Assembly (NCBI GenBank): GCA_901472405.1
Contig: LR590463.1
Location: 620,001 to 684,000, forward strand
Source: Serratia rubidaea
GTDB lineage: Bacteria; Pseudomonadota; Gammaproteobacteria; Enterobacterales; Enterobacteriaceae
Direction: 5' to 3'
Length of the DNA: 64,000 nucleotides
Under the pieces are notes generated by a model. That model was not told where the DNA came from, ran no database searches, and saw only the letters and a program-made list of their open reading frames with translations. Position 1 is the stretch's first letter. Each line of letters opens with the position of its first letter. The position numbers and the translations under genes are program-made. Below are positions 26,186 to 37,840 of the stretch, in pieces.

Positions 26186-27089
26186 CGGTCCATATCCATT
26201 TCAAAATAGAGCATCAAGAGCAAAATCAGCGCCTGGCGGCCTGATGGGACAGGCTTTAGTGTAATGCGCCCGCGCGTTCGCCGCATGGGGAAAATGTGCA
26301 CAGATGCGTAAAGTTTGCGCTGTGTCCGCTGTGGCCTAGCGCGCCCGGCAAAAATGGCGATCACCTGGTCCAGGTGGGCCTTCATCGCCTTGCGCGCGCC
26401 GCGCACGTCGCGCGCCTCGAGGGCGGCGAGAATCGCCCGGTGCTCCTGTTCGGAGCGGTGCGGCATATCCTCCGGCGTGTAGTGGTGCTGCAACACCCGG
26501 AACATGCTGCCGTAACGGTGGCCGAGCAGGTGGGCGATGATAAAGGCGTAGGCCGGGTTGCCGCTGGCCTGGGCGATGCGGATATGGAACAGCCGGTCGC
26601 CGGGATGGGTGGCGGAGCCGGCGCGGTTGTCGCGGCAGTTCTGCTCGTAGGCGTCGCGGATGCCCGCCAGCTCCTCGTCGCTGGCATGCCGGGCCGCCAG
26701 CGCGGCGGTTTCCGGCTCAATCAGCAGTCGGGTCTGCAGCTGCGAGAAGGGCGGCAGCTCGGCGTTGAAATCCAGCGCGATATTCAGTTCGTCGTCGATA
26801 TCGGCCCACTGATCGCGGCGGCCTGCTGCATCACCGGTTCCTGCGACGCCAGCGCCGCCGGCGCTTTGACGATGACGCCGTTGCCCACCTTCACATCCAC
26901 CAGGCCGATCACCTCCAGCGCAATCAGCGCCTCGCGCACCGAGGCGCGGCTGACCTGCAGCTGCTGCGCCAAATCACGTTCGGAGGGCAGGCGGCTGCCG
27001 GGGGGAAATTCATTGTTTTCGATCAGACGCTTCAGCTGGTCGGCTATCTGTCTGTAAATTCTTGGATTTTCCAGTCGGGTAATCGGCAT
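26182..27089 (-). CDS. GntR/FCD (FadR-subfamily) regulator of the L-fucose genes, frame broken
   Basis: About 300 codons after repair. The N-terminal winged helix (MPITRLENPRIYRQIADQLK..., with LQVSRASVREALIALE as recognition region) is followed by an FCD ligand-binding domain with HIRIAQASGNPAYAF and HYTPEDMPHRSEQEHRAIL. A base is missing near 26814, where GCGATCAG should read GCGGATCAG; repair continues ADQWADIDDELNIALDFN. The last 50 residues after HLDQVIAIFAGRAR look non-native, so a second indel near 26345 may hide the true stop (a TAG lies one frame away). It is divergent from the fucose cluster and probably controls it. Confidence 0.75.
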
Positions 27090-27213
27090 TTTCCACCTTC
27101 GCACGTTGACGTTAAGTGATTCAGCGCACAAATATTGCTCAATCCGCTTGAGTGTTGGTTAATCAGGTGTAAAAAATTAGTTAATTGAAATGTTGTTTTA
27201 AAACGTTGTTATG

Positions 27214-27328
27214 CCCTAAATAATTCGCGTTGCAGGAAGGCGGCCAGGGAAGGAATCCCGATGCGCTTACGTCGGTCAGTGGTTCGGGTAACTGAACGCA
27301 CCTGCAGCTTGAAGTATGACGGGTATAT
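27214..27328 (-). repeat. ERIC repeat
   Basis: About 115 bases with the ERIC ends CCCTAAATAATTCGCGTTGC on the left and GCTTGAAGTATGACGGGTAT on the right, and a central inverted region (GAATCCCGATGCGCTTACG). Orientation is opposite to the copies at 39278, 52652 and 60042. It lies between the GntR-type regulator and the fucose genes. Confidence 0.85.
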
Positions 27329-27375
27329 TTACTTTCTCATCAAACGATAACGCGTAAAGCGTCTTTTGTCATGGT

Positions 27376-27415
27376 AAAGGCCTGACCTTTAACCGCCCTT
27401 AGTGGCCTGACCATT
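27376..27415 (+). promoter_or_regulatory. Tandem operator-like sites for the FCD-type regulator
   Basis: Two copies of GGCCTGACC in palindromic context: AAAGGCCTGACCTTT (centre 27383) and AGTGGCCTGACCATT (centre 27408), 25 bases apart. The second matches the FadR-type pattern TGGTCNGACCA at ten of eleven positions. They end about 23 bases before the start of the first fucose gene. Confidence 0.6.
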
Positions 27416-27438
27416 AGACCTTTAAGCAAGGAGTTGCT

Positions 27439-28179
27439 ATGGATCTCACCGGGAAACGCGCGCTGATTACCGCCGCCGGGCAGGGCATCGGCCTCAGCAC
27501 CGCCAAACTGTTCGCCGCGGCGGGGGCGGAGGTGATCGCCAGCGATATCAATACCGACGCGCTGCAGGGGCTGGCGGGCATCACCCCGCTGCGGCTGGAC
27601 GTGACCGACAGCGCGGCGATTGCCGCAGCGGCGGAAACGCTGGGCACGGTCGATGTGCTGTTTAACTGCGCCGGGGTAGTGCACAGCGGCACGATTCTGC
27701 AGTGCAGCGAGCAGCAGTGGCAGTTCGCCCTCGATCTGAACGTCAGCGCTATGTTCCACACCATCCGCGCGTTTCTGCCGGCGATGCTGGCGCAGCGCCG
27801 CGGCACGATTATCAACATGTCGTCGGTGGCCTCCAGCGTGAAAGGGGTGCCGAACCGCTTTGCCTACAGCGCCAGCAAGGCGGCGGTGATCGGCCTGACG
27901 CGATCGGTGGCGGCGGATTACGTTGCCGACGGCATCCGCTGCAACGCTATCTGCCCCGGCACGGTGGCGTCGCCGTCGCTGCATCAGCGCATCGCCGAGC
28001 AGGCGCGCGAGCAGGGACGCAGCGAAGAGGAAGTGTATCAGGCATTTGTGGCGCGCCAGCCGATCGGACGCATCGGCAGCAGCGAGGAAATCGCCCAGTT
28101 GGCGCTGTATCTGGCCTCTGACGCCAGCGCCTATACCACCGGCACCGTGCAGATTATTGACGGCGGCTGGAGCAACTGA
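27439..28179 (+). CDS. 2-keto-3-deoxy-L-fuconate dehydrogenase (SDR)
   Basis: 246 residues, classical SDR. The cofactor loop AAGQGIG lies at about 11-17, an acidic Asp in ASDIN selects NAD, the catalytic Ser is in NMSSVASS, and the YxxxK pair is in YSASK. Best fits the 2-keto-3-deoxy-L-fuconate dehydrogenases, which oxidise C4 to give 2,4-diketo-3-deoxy-L-fuconate; this rests on pattern and on the neighbouring genes. AAGGAG lies upstream. First gene of the cluster. Confidence 0.82.
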   Translation: MDLTGKRALITAAGQGIGLSTAKLFAAAGAEVIASDINTDALQGLAGITPLRLDVTDSAAIAAAAETLGTVDVLFNCAGVVHSGTILQCSEQQWQFALDLNVSAMFHTIRAFLPAMLAQRRGTIINMSSVASSVKGVPNRFAYSASKAAVIGLTRSVAADYVADGIRCNAICPGTVASPSLHQRIAEQAREQGRSEEEVYQAFVARQPIGRIGSSEEIAQLALYLASDASAYTTGTVQIIDGGWSN

Positions 28180-28230
28180 TCCGTTGCGCGCCGCTGCGGC
28201 GTGCGATCTCTCTCTGACATTGGGGACTGT

Positions 28231-29076
28231 ATGAAACTGTTACGTTATGGCGCCGTAGGGCAGGAACGTCCGGGCGTGCTGGATGAGCACGGAGATATTC
28301 GCGATCTTTCTCAGCATATTGCCGACGTCGGCGGTGCGGCGCTGCTGCCGGACGGCCTCGCCCGGCTGCGGCAGCTGGATATCGCGGCGTTGCCGCGGGT
28401 GGAAGGGCGGCCGCGTCTTGGCGCCTGCGTCGGCGGCATCGGCAAATTTATCTGCATCGGCCTGAACTATGCCGACCACGCGGCGGAAACCGGCGCGCAG
28501 ATCCCGGCAGAGCCGGTGGTGTTCAGCAAGTGGACCAGCGCGGTGGTCGGGCCGAACGACGACGTGGAGATCCCGCGCGGTTCGCAGAAAACCGACTGGG
28601 AAGTGGAGCTGGGGGTGGTGATCGGCCAGGGCGGGCGCTATATCGCCGAGCAGGACGCGCTGAACCACGTCGCCGGCTACTGCGTGATTAACGACGTCTC
28701 CGAGCGCGAGTTCCAGATTGAGCGCGGCGGCACCTGGGATAAAGGCAAGGGCTGCGACACCTTCGGCCCGACCGGCCCGTGGCTGGTGACCGCCGACGAG
28801 GTGCCGGACCCGCAGAATTTACGCCTGTGGCTGGAGGTGGACGGCCGGCGCTATCAGGACGGCAGCACCCGCACCATGATCTTTTCCGTCGCGCATATCA
28901 TCAGCTACCTGAGCCGTTTTATGAGCCTGCAGCCGGGGGACGTGATCTCCACCGGCACGCCGCCGGGCGTCGGTATGGGACAGCGGCCGCAGCCGGTTTA
29001 CCTGCGTGCCGGTCAGACGATGCGGCTGGGGATCGACGGGCTGGGCGAGCAGCAACAAACCACGGTACAGGCCTGA
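28231..29076 (+). CDS. 2,4-diketo-3-deoxy-L-fuconate hydrolase (FAH family)
   Basis: 281 residues from the ATG giving MKLLRYGAVGQERPG. The fumarylacetoacetate-hydrolase core spans about 75-280: FICIGLNYADHAAE, the metal ligands in DWEVELGVVIG, and the conserved STGTPPGVGMG. It would hydrolyse the diketo-deoxyfuconate to pyruvate and L-lactate, the closing step of the oxidative L-fucose route. A generic FAH function is certain; the substrate comes from context. Confidence 0.82.
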   Translation: MKLLRYGAVGQERPGVLDEHGDIRDLSQHIADVGGAALLPDGLARLRQLDIAALPRVEGRPRLGACVGGIGKFICIGLNYADHAAETGAQIPAEPVVFSKWTSAVVGPNDDVEIPRGSQKTDWEVELGVVIGQGGRYIAEQDALNHVAGYCVINDVSEREFQIERGGTWDKGKGCDTFGPTGPWLVTADEVPDPQNLRLWLEVDGRRYQDGSTRTMIFSVAHIISYLSRFMSLQPGDVISTGTPPGVGMGQRPQPVYLRAGQTMRLGIDGLGEQQQTTVQA

Positions 29077-29088
29077 CGGGAGGATGCC

Positions 29089-30366
29089 ATGACGACGATT
29101 ACCGCGCTGCGGGTTGAGGATATCCGCTTTCCGACCTCACAGCAGCTGGACGGCTCCGATGCGATGAATCCCGACCCGGATTATTCGGCGGCCTATGTGA
29201 TCCTGGAGACCGATCGGCCGGATCTGAGCGGCCACGGGCTGACCTTTACCATCGGCCGCGGCAATGAGATCTGCTGCGCGGCGATCCGCGCGCTGGAACC
29301 GCAGATCGTCGGCCGGCGGCTGGCGGAGATTGCCGCCGATATGGGGGCGTTCTGGCGCCAGTTTACCGGCGACAGCCAGCTGCGCTGGATCGGGCCGGAT
29401 AAAGGGGCGATCCACCTGGCGACCGGCGCGGTGGTTAACGCCGTCTGGGATCTGTGGGCCAAGGCGGAGGGCAAACCGCTGTGGCAGCTGGTGGCGGATA
29501 TGACGCCGGAAGAGTTGGTGCGCTGCATCGATTTTCGCTACATCACCGACTGCATCACGCCGCAGGAAGCGCTGACGCTGCTGCGCGAGCGGGCGGAGGG
29601 CAAGGCGCAGCGGCGGGAGCAACTGTTGCAGCACGGCTACCCCTGCTACACCACCTCGGCCGGCTGGCTGGGCTACCCGGACGACAAGCTGCGGCGGCTG
29701 TGCCAGCAGGCGGTGGACGCCGGCTTCTCCCACATCAAGCTGAAGGTCGGGCGCGATCTGCAGGATGATATTCGCCGGGTGCGCATTGCGCGCGAAACGA
29801 TCGGCCCGGATCGTCATTTGATGATCGACGCCAATCAGGTGTGGGAAGTGGAGGAGGCGATCGCCTGGGTCAACCAGCTGGCGTTCGCCAAGCCCTGGTT
29901 TATCGAGGAGCCGACCAGCCCGGACGACGTGGAGGGGCACCGGCGCATCCGCGACGGCGTGCGGCCGGTGAAGGTGGCCGGCGGCGAAATGTGCCAGAAC
30001 CGCATTGTGTTCAAACAGTTCATTATGCGCGGCGCGCTGGACGTGGTGCAGATTGACGCCTGCCGTCTGGGTGGGGTGAACGAGGTGCTGGCGGTGATGC
30101 TGATGGCGGCGAAATACCGGCTGCCGGTCTGCCCGCACGCCGGCGGCGTCGGGCTGTGCGAATACGTGCAGCACCTGTCGATGATCGACTACCTGTGCAT
30201 CGCCGGCACCCACGAGGGGCGGGTGATCGAGTATGTCGATCATCTGCATCAGCACTTCGTTACGCCGTGCGAGATCCGCGGCGCAGCCTATATGCCGCCG
30301 CGCGCGCCTGGCTATTCGATCGAGATGAAAGCGGCCTCGATCGAACAGTACCGCTTTCGCGCGTAG
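29089..30366 (+). CDS. L-fuconate dehydratase
   Basis: 425 residues, enolase superfamily, mandelate-racemase subgroup. KxK is in HIKLKVG (Lys217, Lys219), metal ligands lie in MIDANQVWEV, FIEEPTSPDD and GGEMCQN, and the general acid/base His is in CPHAGGVGLCEYVQH (about residue 349). It dehydrates L-fuconate to 2-keto-3-deoxy-L-fuconate with Mg2+. Full-length pattern matches the FucD family. It starts ATG behind GGGAGG, 12 bases after the hydrolase. Confidence 0.9.
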   Translation: MTTITALRVEDIRFPTSQQLDGSDAMNPDPDYSAAYVILETDRPDLSGHGLTFTIGRGNEICCAAIRALEPQIVGRRLAEIAADMGAFWRQFTGDSQLRWIGPDKGAIHLATGAVVNAVWDLWAKAEGKPLWQLVADMTPEELVRCIDFRYITDCITPQEALTLLRERAEGKAQRREQLLQHGYPCYTTSAGWLGYPDDKLRRLCQQAVDAGFSHIKLKVGRDLQDDIRRVRIARETIGPDRHLMIDANQVWEVEEAIAWVNQLAFAKPWFIEEPTSPDDVEGHRRIRDGVRPVKVAGGEMCQNRIVFKQFIMRGALDVVQIDACRLGGVNEVLAVMLMAAKYRLPVCPHAGGVGLCEYVQHLSMIDYLCIAGTHEGRVIEYVDHLHQHFVTPCEIRGAAYMPPRAPGYSIEMKAASIEQYRFRA

Positions 30367-30377
30367 GGGCGGGCAGC

Positions 30378-32342
<1,965 letters not shown>

Positions 32343-32402
32343 ATAGGCCGCGCCGCCGCGTACCGCATGCGGCGGGCAAATTAACACCACGGGGATAATA
32401 TT

Positions 32403-33630
32403 ATGCTTGCAGATAAAACCGCTGCGCCTGCGCAGACGGGCGCCAACGCACGTAGCAATCTGCGCTGGGCCTTTATTCTGGTTACCAGCCTGTTTTTTAT
32501 GTGGGCTTATCTTACGGATTATTGGACGTGCTGAATAAACATTTTCAGGAAACGCTGCACGTGACCAAAGCGCAGTCGGGATTATTACAGGCGGCCTATT
32601 TCGGCGCTTATTTTCTGGTGGCGCTGCCCGCCGGTTATTTTATGGATAAACGCGGTTACAAGGCGGGAATATTAGTCGGGCTATGTTTATATGCCGTCGG
32701 CGCGCTGTTATTTGTGCCGGCCGCTTCGGCCAACAGCTTTGCCCTGTTCCTGTTTGCACTGTTTGTCATCGCCTGCGGACTGGGCTGCCTGGAGACGGCG
32801 GCCAACCCTTACGCCACGGTGCTCGGCGACGCCGGCGGCGCGGAGCGGCGGCTGAATCTGGCGCAGTCTTTCAACGGGCTGGGGCAGTTTATCGGGCCGA
32901 TGATTGGCGGCACGCTGTTTTTCTCGGCGATGCAAAACGACGGCGGCGGCGATCAGGGCGCGGTGAAAATGACCTACGTGGTGATTGCCGTGCTGGTGCT
33001 GGCGATTGCCCTGCTGTTCCACCGCACCCGGCTGCCGGATATTCGGGAACAGGCGCCGACGGCGCACGCCGCGCGGCGCAGGGGCTGTGGCGGCAGCGCC
33101 ACTTTACCGGCGGGGTGATCGCCCAGTTTTTCTATGTGGCGGCCCAGGTCGGCGTCGGCGCGTTCTTTATCAACTATGCCACCGAGCATTGGGCGGAGGT
33201 GTCTAACCAGCGCGCGTCCTACCTGCTGTCGATCGCCATGATCTGCTTTATGCTCGGCCGCTTCTTCAGCACCTGGCTGATGGGGCGGGTGAAGCCCGCC
33301 ACGCTGCTGACGGTTTACGCGCTGATTAATATCGGGCTGTGCGGCGTGGTGATGCTGAGCATCGACGGCGTATCCGTGGTGGCGCTGATCGCAGTGTTCT
33401 TCTTTATGTCGATCATGTTCCCGACCATTTTCGCCCTCGGGGTGAAAAATATGGGGCAGCATACCAAGCGCGCCAGCTCGTTTATGATTATGGCCATCGT
33501 CGGCGGCGCGGTGATGCCGTATTTTATGGGCGCCATCGCCGACCGCTACAGCACCGCGCTGGCCTACGGGCTGCCGCTGCTGTGTTTCGGCGTGGTGCTG
33601 GCGTACGGCATGCACCAGCGCCGCGCCTGA
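32403..33630 (+). CDS. fucP: L-fucose:H+ symporter (MFS, FucP type), two frame breaks
   Basis: About 409 residues after repair, with about twelve membrane segments and FHS-family character: FFMWGLSYGLLDVLN in segment one and LGCLETAANPY in segment four. From the ATG at 32403 the frame is lost at the G run 32503-32505 (one G short; repair gives FFMWGLSYG) and again near 33075 (one G short; repair gives ARAQGLWRQRHFTGGVIAQF). Everything else is conserved, so both are probably sequencing errors. It is the last gene of the cluster and supplies L-fucose to the pathway. Confidence 0.85.
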
Positions 33631-33631
33631 T

Positions 33632-34696
33632 TCACGTCGGCGGCGGCGTCGCCAGCCGGACGCTGTTGCGGCCGTTGTTTTTCGCCTGATACAGCGCGCT
33701 GTCGGCGGCGCGGATGGCCGACGCCACGTCCAACTGCTCCAGCGGCGAAATACCGGCGCTGAGGGTGACGTGGGTGGCGGCCAGCTGATTAAAGCCGTGT
33801 GGGATCGCCAGCGCCTGCACCCGCAGGCGGATCTGCTCCGCCAGCTGGGCGGCGTACTCTTTACTGACGTTGGTCAGCAGCACCAGAAACTCTTCGCCGC
33901 CGTAGCGCACCACGATATCGCGCGAGCGCACCGCGTCGCGGATGGCGCAGGCCACTTTCACCAGCGCCTGATCGCCCATGGTGTGGCCGTAGTGGTCGTT
34001 ATAGGCTTTAAAGCGGTCGATATCCAGCAGCAGCACAAAGTGCAGGCCGTTGTGCGGCGTGGTCAGCAGCGACAGCTTGTTTTCCAGCCCGCGCCGGTTA
34101 TACAGGCCGGTCAGCGGGTCGAGCATGCTGAGGTTGCTGAGCTTGTCGCGCTCCTCATACAGGCGGGCGACCAGCGCGTGGGTGAAGGATTCACTGCGTT
34201 TCAGCATCAGATGGTGGATGGAAAAGGCGATGATCGGCAGCACGCTGATAAACAGGATGCGCAGGGTATTATGCTGGTTATCGAGCAGCAGAATCGTCAG
34301 CGCGGAGGGCACGGCGTGCAGGCAGAAGGCGATGACATTGTCGGTCAGGGTAATCGCGCTGATAAAAAAAATGCTGAACAGACTAATAATCAGATAGTTT
34401 TGTACGTTCGGCAGCAGGTATTGGCTTTTCATATAAATATGTCCGGCCCACAGCAGACCTAATACGCAGGAGAAAAACTCCAGCCGTTTTATATAATTCC
34501 CTGGCGAGCGTAAGGTAAATAATAACGCCGCCAGACAAAACAAGGGGATACCGAACAGCGGCGGCGTAACGGCCGGGGTATTTTTCAACGGCATTAATAG
34601 GGTGAAAAGGGAAGACGCTATATTCATTAGCAAGAATAGAAATATCGCTAATCGATGCTTGCTATTTAGCAGTTCCTGATAAGAACGTGCATTCAT
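33632..34696 (-). CDS. Membrane diguanylate cyclase (GGDEF)
   Basis: 354 residues. The N-terminal half has about six hydrophobic segments (about 15-175). The C-terminal GGDEF domain (about 190-350) has LDPLTGLYNRRG at its start, the catalytic GGEEF, and an allosteric RxxD site (RSRD) five residues before it. It should make c-di-GMP from two GTP in response to a membrane signal. It stands alone between fucP (convergent) and yjjZ (divergent). No partner phosphodiesterase is seen nearby. Confidence 0.88.
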   Translation of the reverse strand: MNARSYQELLNSKHRLAIFLFLLMNIASSLFTLLMPLKNTPAVTPPLFGIPLFCLAALLFTLRSPGNYIKRLEFFSCVLGLLWAGHIYMKSQYLLPNVQNYLIISLFSIFFISAITLTDNVIAFCLHAVPSALTILLLDNQHNTLRILFISVLPIIAFSIHHLMLKRSESFTHALVARLYEERDKLSNLSMLDPLTGLYNRRGLENKLSLLTTPHNGLHFVLLLDIDRFKAYNDHYGHTMGDQALVKVACAIRDAVRSRDIVVRYGGEEFLVLLTNVSKEYAAQLAEQIRLRVQALAIPHGFNQLAATHVTLSAGISPLEQLDVASAIRAADSALYQAKNNGRNSVRLATPPPT

Positions 34697-34900
34697 TATT
34701 AGTTTGTCCGTGCAGTCGACATTGAGCAGCAGGTCATTATATCCCGAACGTTAATGAGGTATCTCGGCGGTATAATTTCCCAATGTTATTATTAAAAAAT
34801 TATTATATTAGGATTATTCTTAAGTCAAATTATCCACTTTTCCAACAGATTGTCATCTGTCGCTAGCGAAAGGGATGCAGGGTGAGAAGAAGTATTATAT

Positions 34901-34919
34901 GATATTGGTTATCATTATC
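34901..34919 (+). promoter_or_regulatory. Fur box upstream of yjjZ
   Basis: GATATTGGTTATCATTATC matches the 19-bp Fur consensus GATAATGATAATCATTATC at 16 of 19 positions and ends 18 bases before the yjjZ start, so iron-bound Fur would repress transcription. E. coli yjjZ is listed, from memory, in the Fur regulon, which agrees. Confidence 0.75.
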
Positions 34920-34937
34920 ACTTCGGAGTGAGCCGTC

Positions 34938-35226
34938 ATGATTGCCGCCATGATTACCGCATGTGGGCTGTGGGGGGTGACCTGGTGTTTGGGGGAGCGT
35001 TTATCCAGCGCCTGGGGCGTGCTGCTGCCCTGCGCCCTGTTGCCGCTGCTGGCGATGGTTAACCTGGATATGGTGCAGTTGCGCAGGCCTGATCGCCATC
35101 GCCATGCTGGCGACGATGGTGATGCTGTTTAACAGCCGCTGGCGCCACTATCTGCTGCTGCCTTCCTGCATGGCGCTGGCCGGTGGCCTGGCCGCCGTCA
35201 GTCTGCATTTCGATCTGACGCCGTAA
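34938..35226 (+). CDS. yjjZ: YjjZ-like DUF1435 membrane protein, frame broken
   Basis: About 95 residues after repair. It is very hydrophobic with three or so membrane segments (MIAAMITACGLWGVTWCLG, LLPCALLPLLAMVNLD, then LIAIAMLATMVMLF). As written the frame runs out at 35132; removing one base near 35085-35089 continues the hydrophobic protein to TAA at 35224-35226, ending HFDLTP. It follows a Fur box and precedes the tRNA-Leu genes, close to rsmC as in E. coli. Function is unknown; iron-responsive. Confidence 0.65.
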
Positions 35227-35244
35227 GCCGCGCGCGGCAAATAG

Positions 35245-35275
35245 CAGAAACGACAAAACCACGCACGGGCGTGTT
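35245..35275 (-). terminator. Terminator of the tRNA-Leu transcript
   Basis: On the minus strand, CACGC / GCGTG pairs around a CCGT loop, followed by GTTTTGTCGTTT. It lies downstream of the third tRNA gene in the direction of transcription. Confidence 0.6.
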
Positions 35276-35337
35276 CGCTGTTGTTGGCTATTGCTTGGTG
35301 TTTTTTTATGCGGGGAACAACGAGAAGAGACATCAAT

Positions 35338-35424
35338 TGGTGCGAAGAGAGGGACTTGAACCCTCACGTCCGTAAGGACACTAACACCTGAAGCTAGCGC
35401 GTCTACCAATTCCGCCACCTTCGC
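35338..35424 (-). tRNA. tRNA-Leu (CAG)
   Basis: 87 bases including encoded CCA. Class II tRNA with long variable arm; anticodon loop CTTCAGGTG gives CAG; T-loop GGTTCAAGTCC; acceptor stem GCGAAGG pairs with CTTCGC plus a G:U. Last gene in transcription order of a three-copy array corresponding to E. coli leuQPV. Confidence 0.95.
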
Positions 35425-35466
35425 ACAGTCGATGTTACTGCTTGATTGCGATTTATATCACCAGCG

Positions 35467-35553
35467 TGGTGCGAAGAGAGGGACTTGAACCCTCACGTCC
35501 GTAAGAACACTAACACCTGAAGCTAGCGCGTCTACCAATTCCGCCACCTTCGC
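35467..35553 (-). tRNA. tRNA-Leu (CAG), variant copy
   Basis: 87 bases with CCA. Identical to its neighbours except in the variable arm, where GTCC is GTTC; the changed base can still pair as G:U. Middle gene of the array. Confidence 0.95.
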
Positions 35554-35587
35554 ACAGATGCTGTGCAATATAAATCTTGTGGTTATT

Positions 35588-35674
35588 TGGTGCGAAGAGA
35601 GGGACTTGAACCCTCACGTCCGTAAGGACACTAACACCTGAAGCTAGCGCGTCTACCAATTCCGCCACCTTCGC
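35588..35674 (-). tRNA. tRNA-Leu (CAG)
   Basis: 87 bases with CCA, same sequence as the copy at 35338. First gene in transcription order, about 40 bases downstream of a strong promoter. Confidence 0.95.
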
Positions 35675-35716
35675 ATACCAGAAACATTGATTTCAGCAAT
35701 GTCACCACGGGGCCGA

Positions 35717-35744
35717 ATTCTAGAGATTTTGGCGAACACGTCAA
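35717..35744 (-). promoter_or_regulatory. Promoter of the tRNA-Leu array
   Basis: On the minus strand, TTGACG and TAGAAT are separated by 16 bases and followed by the GC-rich discriminator TCGGCCCC. This layout is typical of stable-RNA promoters under growth-rate and ppGpp control. Confidence 0.75.
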
Positions 35745-35814
35745 TAGTTATTTCGGTGTTTTGGGGCGATCGCTGTAAAAAGCGTCATATTTCTTTCATC
35801 TGACCGCCATTCGT

Positions 35815-36723
35815 CTATTTATCGCGCAGCGGGCGCTCGGCAAACAGTTCAATCAGCCAGTCAATCAGCACCCGTACGCGCGGCGCCAGAAAGCGGCCGG
35901 GCGGATACATAATGTGCAGCGGCATCGGCGGCGGCGGGGTTTCGGCCAGCACTTCCACCAGTTCGCCGCGGCTCAGGCGCTGGGCCAGCGAGTAGCGCGG
36001 CGCCTGAATCAGCCCCAGACCGGCCTGACAGGCGCTGGCGTAGGCGTCGGCGCCGCTGACGCTCAGCCGTGCGGGCAGCGTGCGCAGCTCCACCTGGCCG
36101 TTGCGGCAGAATTCCAGCGGATAGTCCTGATTGTTGCTGAGCGAGAAGTAGCCCACCGCCTGATGGCCGGCCAGATCGTCCGGCGAGCGCGGCGTGCCGA
36201 AGCGCTGCAGATAGTCCGGCGAGGCGCAGGTGAGCTGCGGCAGCTGCGCGATACTGCGCGCCACCAGCGTGTCGTCCTCGCTGTTCCAGGCGCGCAGCAC
36301 GCAGTCGACGCCGTCGCGCAGCAGATCGACCTGCGTGTCGTTGGCCCCCAGCGCCAGCGTGATGTCGGGGTAGCGCCGGTAGAAGTCGTCCAGCGCCGGG
36401 ATCACCACTTCGCGCGCCAGCGAATGCGGCATATCGATGCGCACCCGGCCGGACGGCTGCAGTTTCTGCTGACGGAACAGGGTATTGGCCTCCTCCAGCG
36501 CGCCGAGCAGCTGAATACAGCTCTGGTAGTACAGCGTGCCCTCGTGGGTGACCTGCACCTGACGGGTGGTGCGGATCAGCAGGCGTACGCCCAGCTGCTG
36601 CTCCAGCCGCTTCAACACGTTGCTGACCGTGGCGCGCGGCAGCTGCAGGCGCTCCGCCGTGCGGCTGAAGCTGCCCAGCTCAACGATGCGGGTAAAAACG
36701 CGCATGGCCTGAATCTGATCCAT
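35815..36723 (-). CDS. LysR-family transcriptional regulator
   Basis: 302 residues from the ATG that gives MDQIQAMRVFTRIVELG, the standard LysR start; a longer frame begins 16 codons upstream. The winged helix-turn-helix occupies about 1-65 (SFSRTAERLQLPRATVSNVL), and the type-2 periplasmic-binding-like domain about 90-300. It is divergent from the aldo/keto reductase at 36845 with a 120-base gap, so it probably controls that gene and itself. The ligand is unknown. Confidence 0.87.
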   Translation of the reverse strand: MDQIQAMRVFTRIVELGSFSRTAERLQLPRATVSNVLKRLEQQLGVRLLIRTTRQVQVTHEGTLYYQSCIQLLGALEEANTLFRQQKLQPSGRVRIDMPHSLAREVVIPALDDFYRRYPDITLALGANDTQVDLLRDGVDCVLRAWNSEDDTLVARSIAQLPQLTCASPDYLQRFGTPRSPDDLAGHQAVGYFSLSNNQDYPLEFCRNGQVELRTLPARLSVSGADAYASACQAGLGLIQAPRYSLAQRLSRGELVEVLAETPPPPMPLHIMYPPGRFLAPRVRVLIDWLIELFAERPLRDK

Positions 36724-36844
36724 TCCTATCCCCGTCGTGATTGTTAGCGATTTTTGAACAGTGATGAACAATATGCATGATTTATCTTCCTGGCGCTAAC
36801 AACCACACTCAGTGACGAAAAATAGCTAACGCGAGGCAGACACG

Positions 36845-37840
<996 letters not shown>

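Larger units (their letters stand above)
27090..27438. promoter_or_regulatory. Divergent control region of the fucose cluster
   Basis: About 350 bases with no gene. It contains an AT-rich stretch (27120-27215) next to the regulator, an ERIC element (27214-27328), and two operator-like sequences (27376-27390 and 27401-27415) ahead of the first catabolic gene. The AAGGAG at 27428-27433 is the ribosome site of that gene. Confidence 0.6.

Noticed and set aside
35338..35674. Three regularly spaced near-identical units that could look like a CRISPR array
   Set aside because: Each unit folds as a complete tRNA-Leu; spacing is ordinary tRNA spacer and no cas genes are present.
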